DNA of 64,000 nucleotides from Alcanivorax sediminis (GTDB lineage: Bacteria > Pseudomonadota > Gammaproteobacteria > Pseudomonadales > Alcanivoracaceae). Each line of letters begins with the position of its first letter. The stretch's first letter is position 1. This document shows, piece by piece, positions 63,448-64,000 of the stretch. Made by a program: the position numbers and the translations under genes. The stretch covers positions 1,674,001 through 1,738,000 of the forward strand of contig NZ_WIRE01000001.1 of the NCBI RefSeq assembly GCF_009601165.1, written 5' to 3'. The notes below the pieces were generated by a model. It was not told the origin of the DNA and searched no databases. It worked only from the letters and a program-made list of their open reading frames with translations.

Positions 63448-64000
63448 TCTGTTGATAGCGGCACTGGTTCTGGTGGCGGTACAGCTGCGCATGACGGCGG
63501 CCCTGATGCCCGAGAAAGCCCGCATCGTGTTGGCGGTGGTGGTATTTGCATGGTGCATGCTCCCCTATCCCTGGGGGCCAGCTGCCTGGGTGCTCAGCTA
63601 TCTGGCCAGTTTCAGCGTGGCCTCCGGATTGCTGGCGGTGCTGGCCATCAAGCATCGTATCGTGGGGTATTACTGGTTACCGGTGAATCAGCTACGCGGC
63701 GCCTGTGTTCTGCTGGTGGTGCTGGCGTTATGGTTCTATCCCGCCAGCATGGGCTCGACGTATCTGGACCCGTATTCGTTGGGCTACGGCAACTTCACAC
63801 TGAGCACCACGCTGTTGTTGCTGGGGCTGTTCGCCTGGGTGCTGAAAGCCTATGCATCCTGCATCATTCTGGTGGCGGCGCAGCTGGCGTTCCGGCTGGA
63901 CCTGCTGGCCAGCGATAATCTCTGGGACTATCTGATCGATCCCTGGCTGGTGTGCTGGGCGGCGGGCTGGCTGATCCGGGATCGCCTGCTGCAATCCCGG
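63431..64000 (+). CDS. Polytopic membrane protein (partial, cut by right edge)
   Basis: The frame from ATG 63431 (or 63437) is open to the window end, 190 codons. It shows at least five hydrophobic segments (LLIAALVLVAVQLRM, IVLAVVVFAWCMLPYPW, ACVLLVVLALWFYPASM, LSTTLLLLGLFAWVL, and a later one around CWAAGWLI). It overlaps the sialidase-like gene by 17 bases, so the two are coupled, as seen for BNR protein plus membrane-protein pairs in other proteobacteria. The function is not known, and the C-terminus is missing. Confidence 0.75.
   Translation, partial: MTMTIDLLIAALVLVAVQLRMTAALMPEKARIVLAVVVFAWCMLPYPWGPAAWVLSYLASFSVASGLLAVLAIKHRIVGYYWLPVNQLRGACVLLVVLALWFYPASMGSTYLDPYSLGYGNFTLSTTLLLLGLFAWVLKAYASCIILVAAQLAFRLDLLASDNLWDYLIDPWLVCWAAGWLIRDRLLQSR

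Overview
The window looks like chromosomal DNA of a marine gammaproteobacterium. The gene complement (RhlA-like hydrolase, OmpW, a TorF-type porin, a SQR/persulfide dioxygenase operon, many outer-membrane proteins) and the gene order fit an Alcanivorax-like member of the Oceanospirillales. That placement is inferred from memory of protein families, with no database search. Most genes are on the minus strand. I found no rRNA, tRNA, CRISPR array, integrase or transposase.

Layout. 1-5.8 kb: a TonB-system ExbB gene cut by the left edge and preceded by a Fur-box-like promoter, an NlpE lipoprotein, a methyltransferase, a glutathione transferase, PBP4 (dacB) and lipA. 5.8-17.9 kb: the classical cell-elongation block, lipB, ybeD, a D-amino-acid aminotransferase, dacA, rlpA, mltB, rodA, mrdA, rlmH, rsfS, nadD and proA. 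18.2-21.4 kb: an RhlA-like hydrolase fused to a PilZ-like domain, an LCM-type methyltransferase and a DJ-1 protein. 21.9-25.9 kb: holA, lptE and leuS. 27.2-31.6 kb: an apparent four-gene sulfide-oxidation operon (persulfide dioxygenase, SQR, SulP transporter, DUF442 phosphatase/sulfurtransferase) behind a strong sigma70 promoter. 31.6-44.2 kb: the lnt, corC, ybeY, phoH, miaB neighbourhood of E. coli, interrupted at two places by lineage-specific genes. 44.3-49.8 kb: Sco1/PCuAC copper chaperones, a porin with a small phosphate-binding-like protein, an EEP nuclease, a TorF-like porin and a lipoprotein. 49.9-64 kb: M14 peptidase, YiiX-like protein, PhoH-PIN ATPase, OmpW, GlpE, RhlB helicase, SDR, PlsC, a START-domain protein, and a sialidase-like protein followed by a membrane protein cut by the right edge.

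The core reads as a conserved envelope-growth block. RodA/PBP2, PBP4, PBP5, MltB and RlpA build and trim peptidoglycan. LptE and Lnt serve the outer membrane and lipoproteins. LipA/LipB make lipoate. RlmH, RsfS and YbeY tune ribosomes. The accessory content sits in insertions between these core genes.

The most unusual parts are: (a) the insertion between corC and lnt, with a zinc-finger membrane protein, a secreted tail-collar-fold protein, a protein with a GlyGly-CTERM-like tail, and a rhomboid-like protein that lacks its catalytic serine; (b) the RhlA-PilZ fusion; (c) the sulfide operon whose first and last genes correspond to the two halves of Blh; (d) a family of mosaic intergenic repeats built from at least two palindromic modules and a common inner core.
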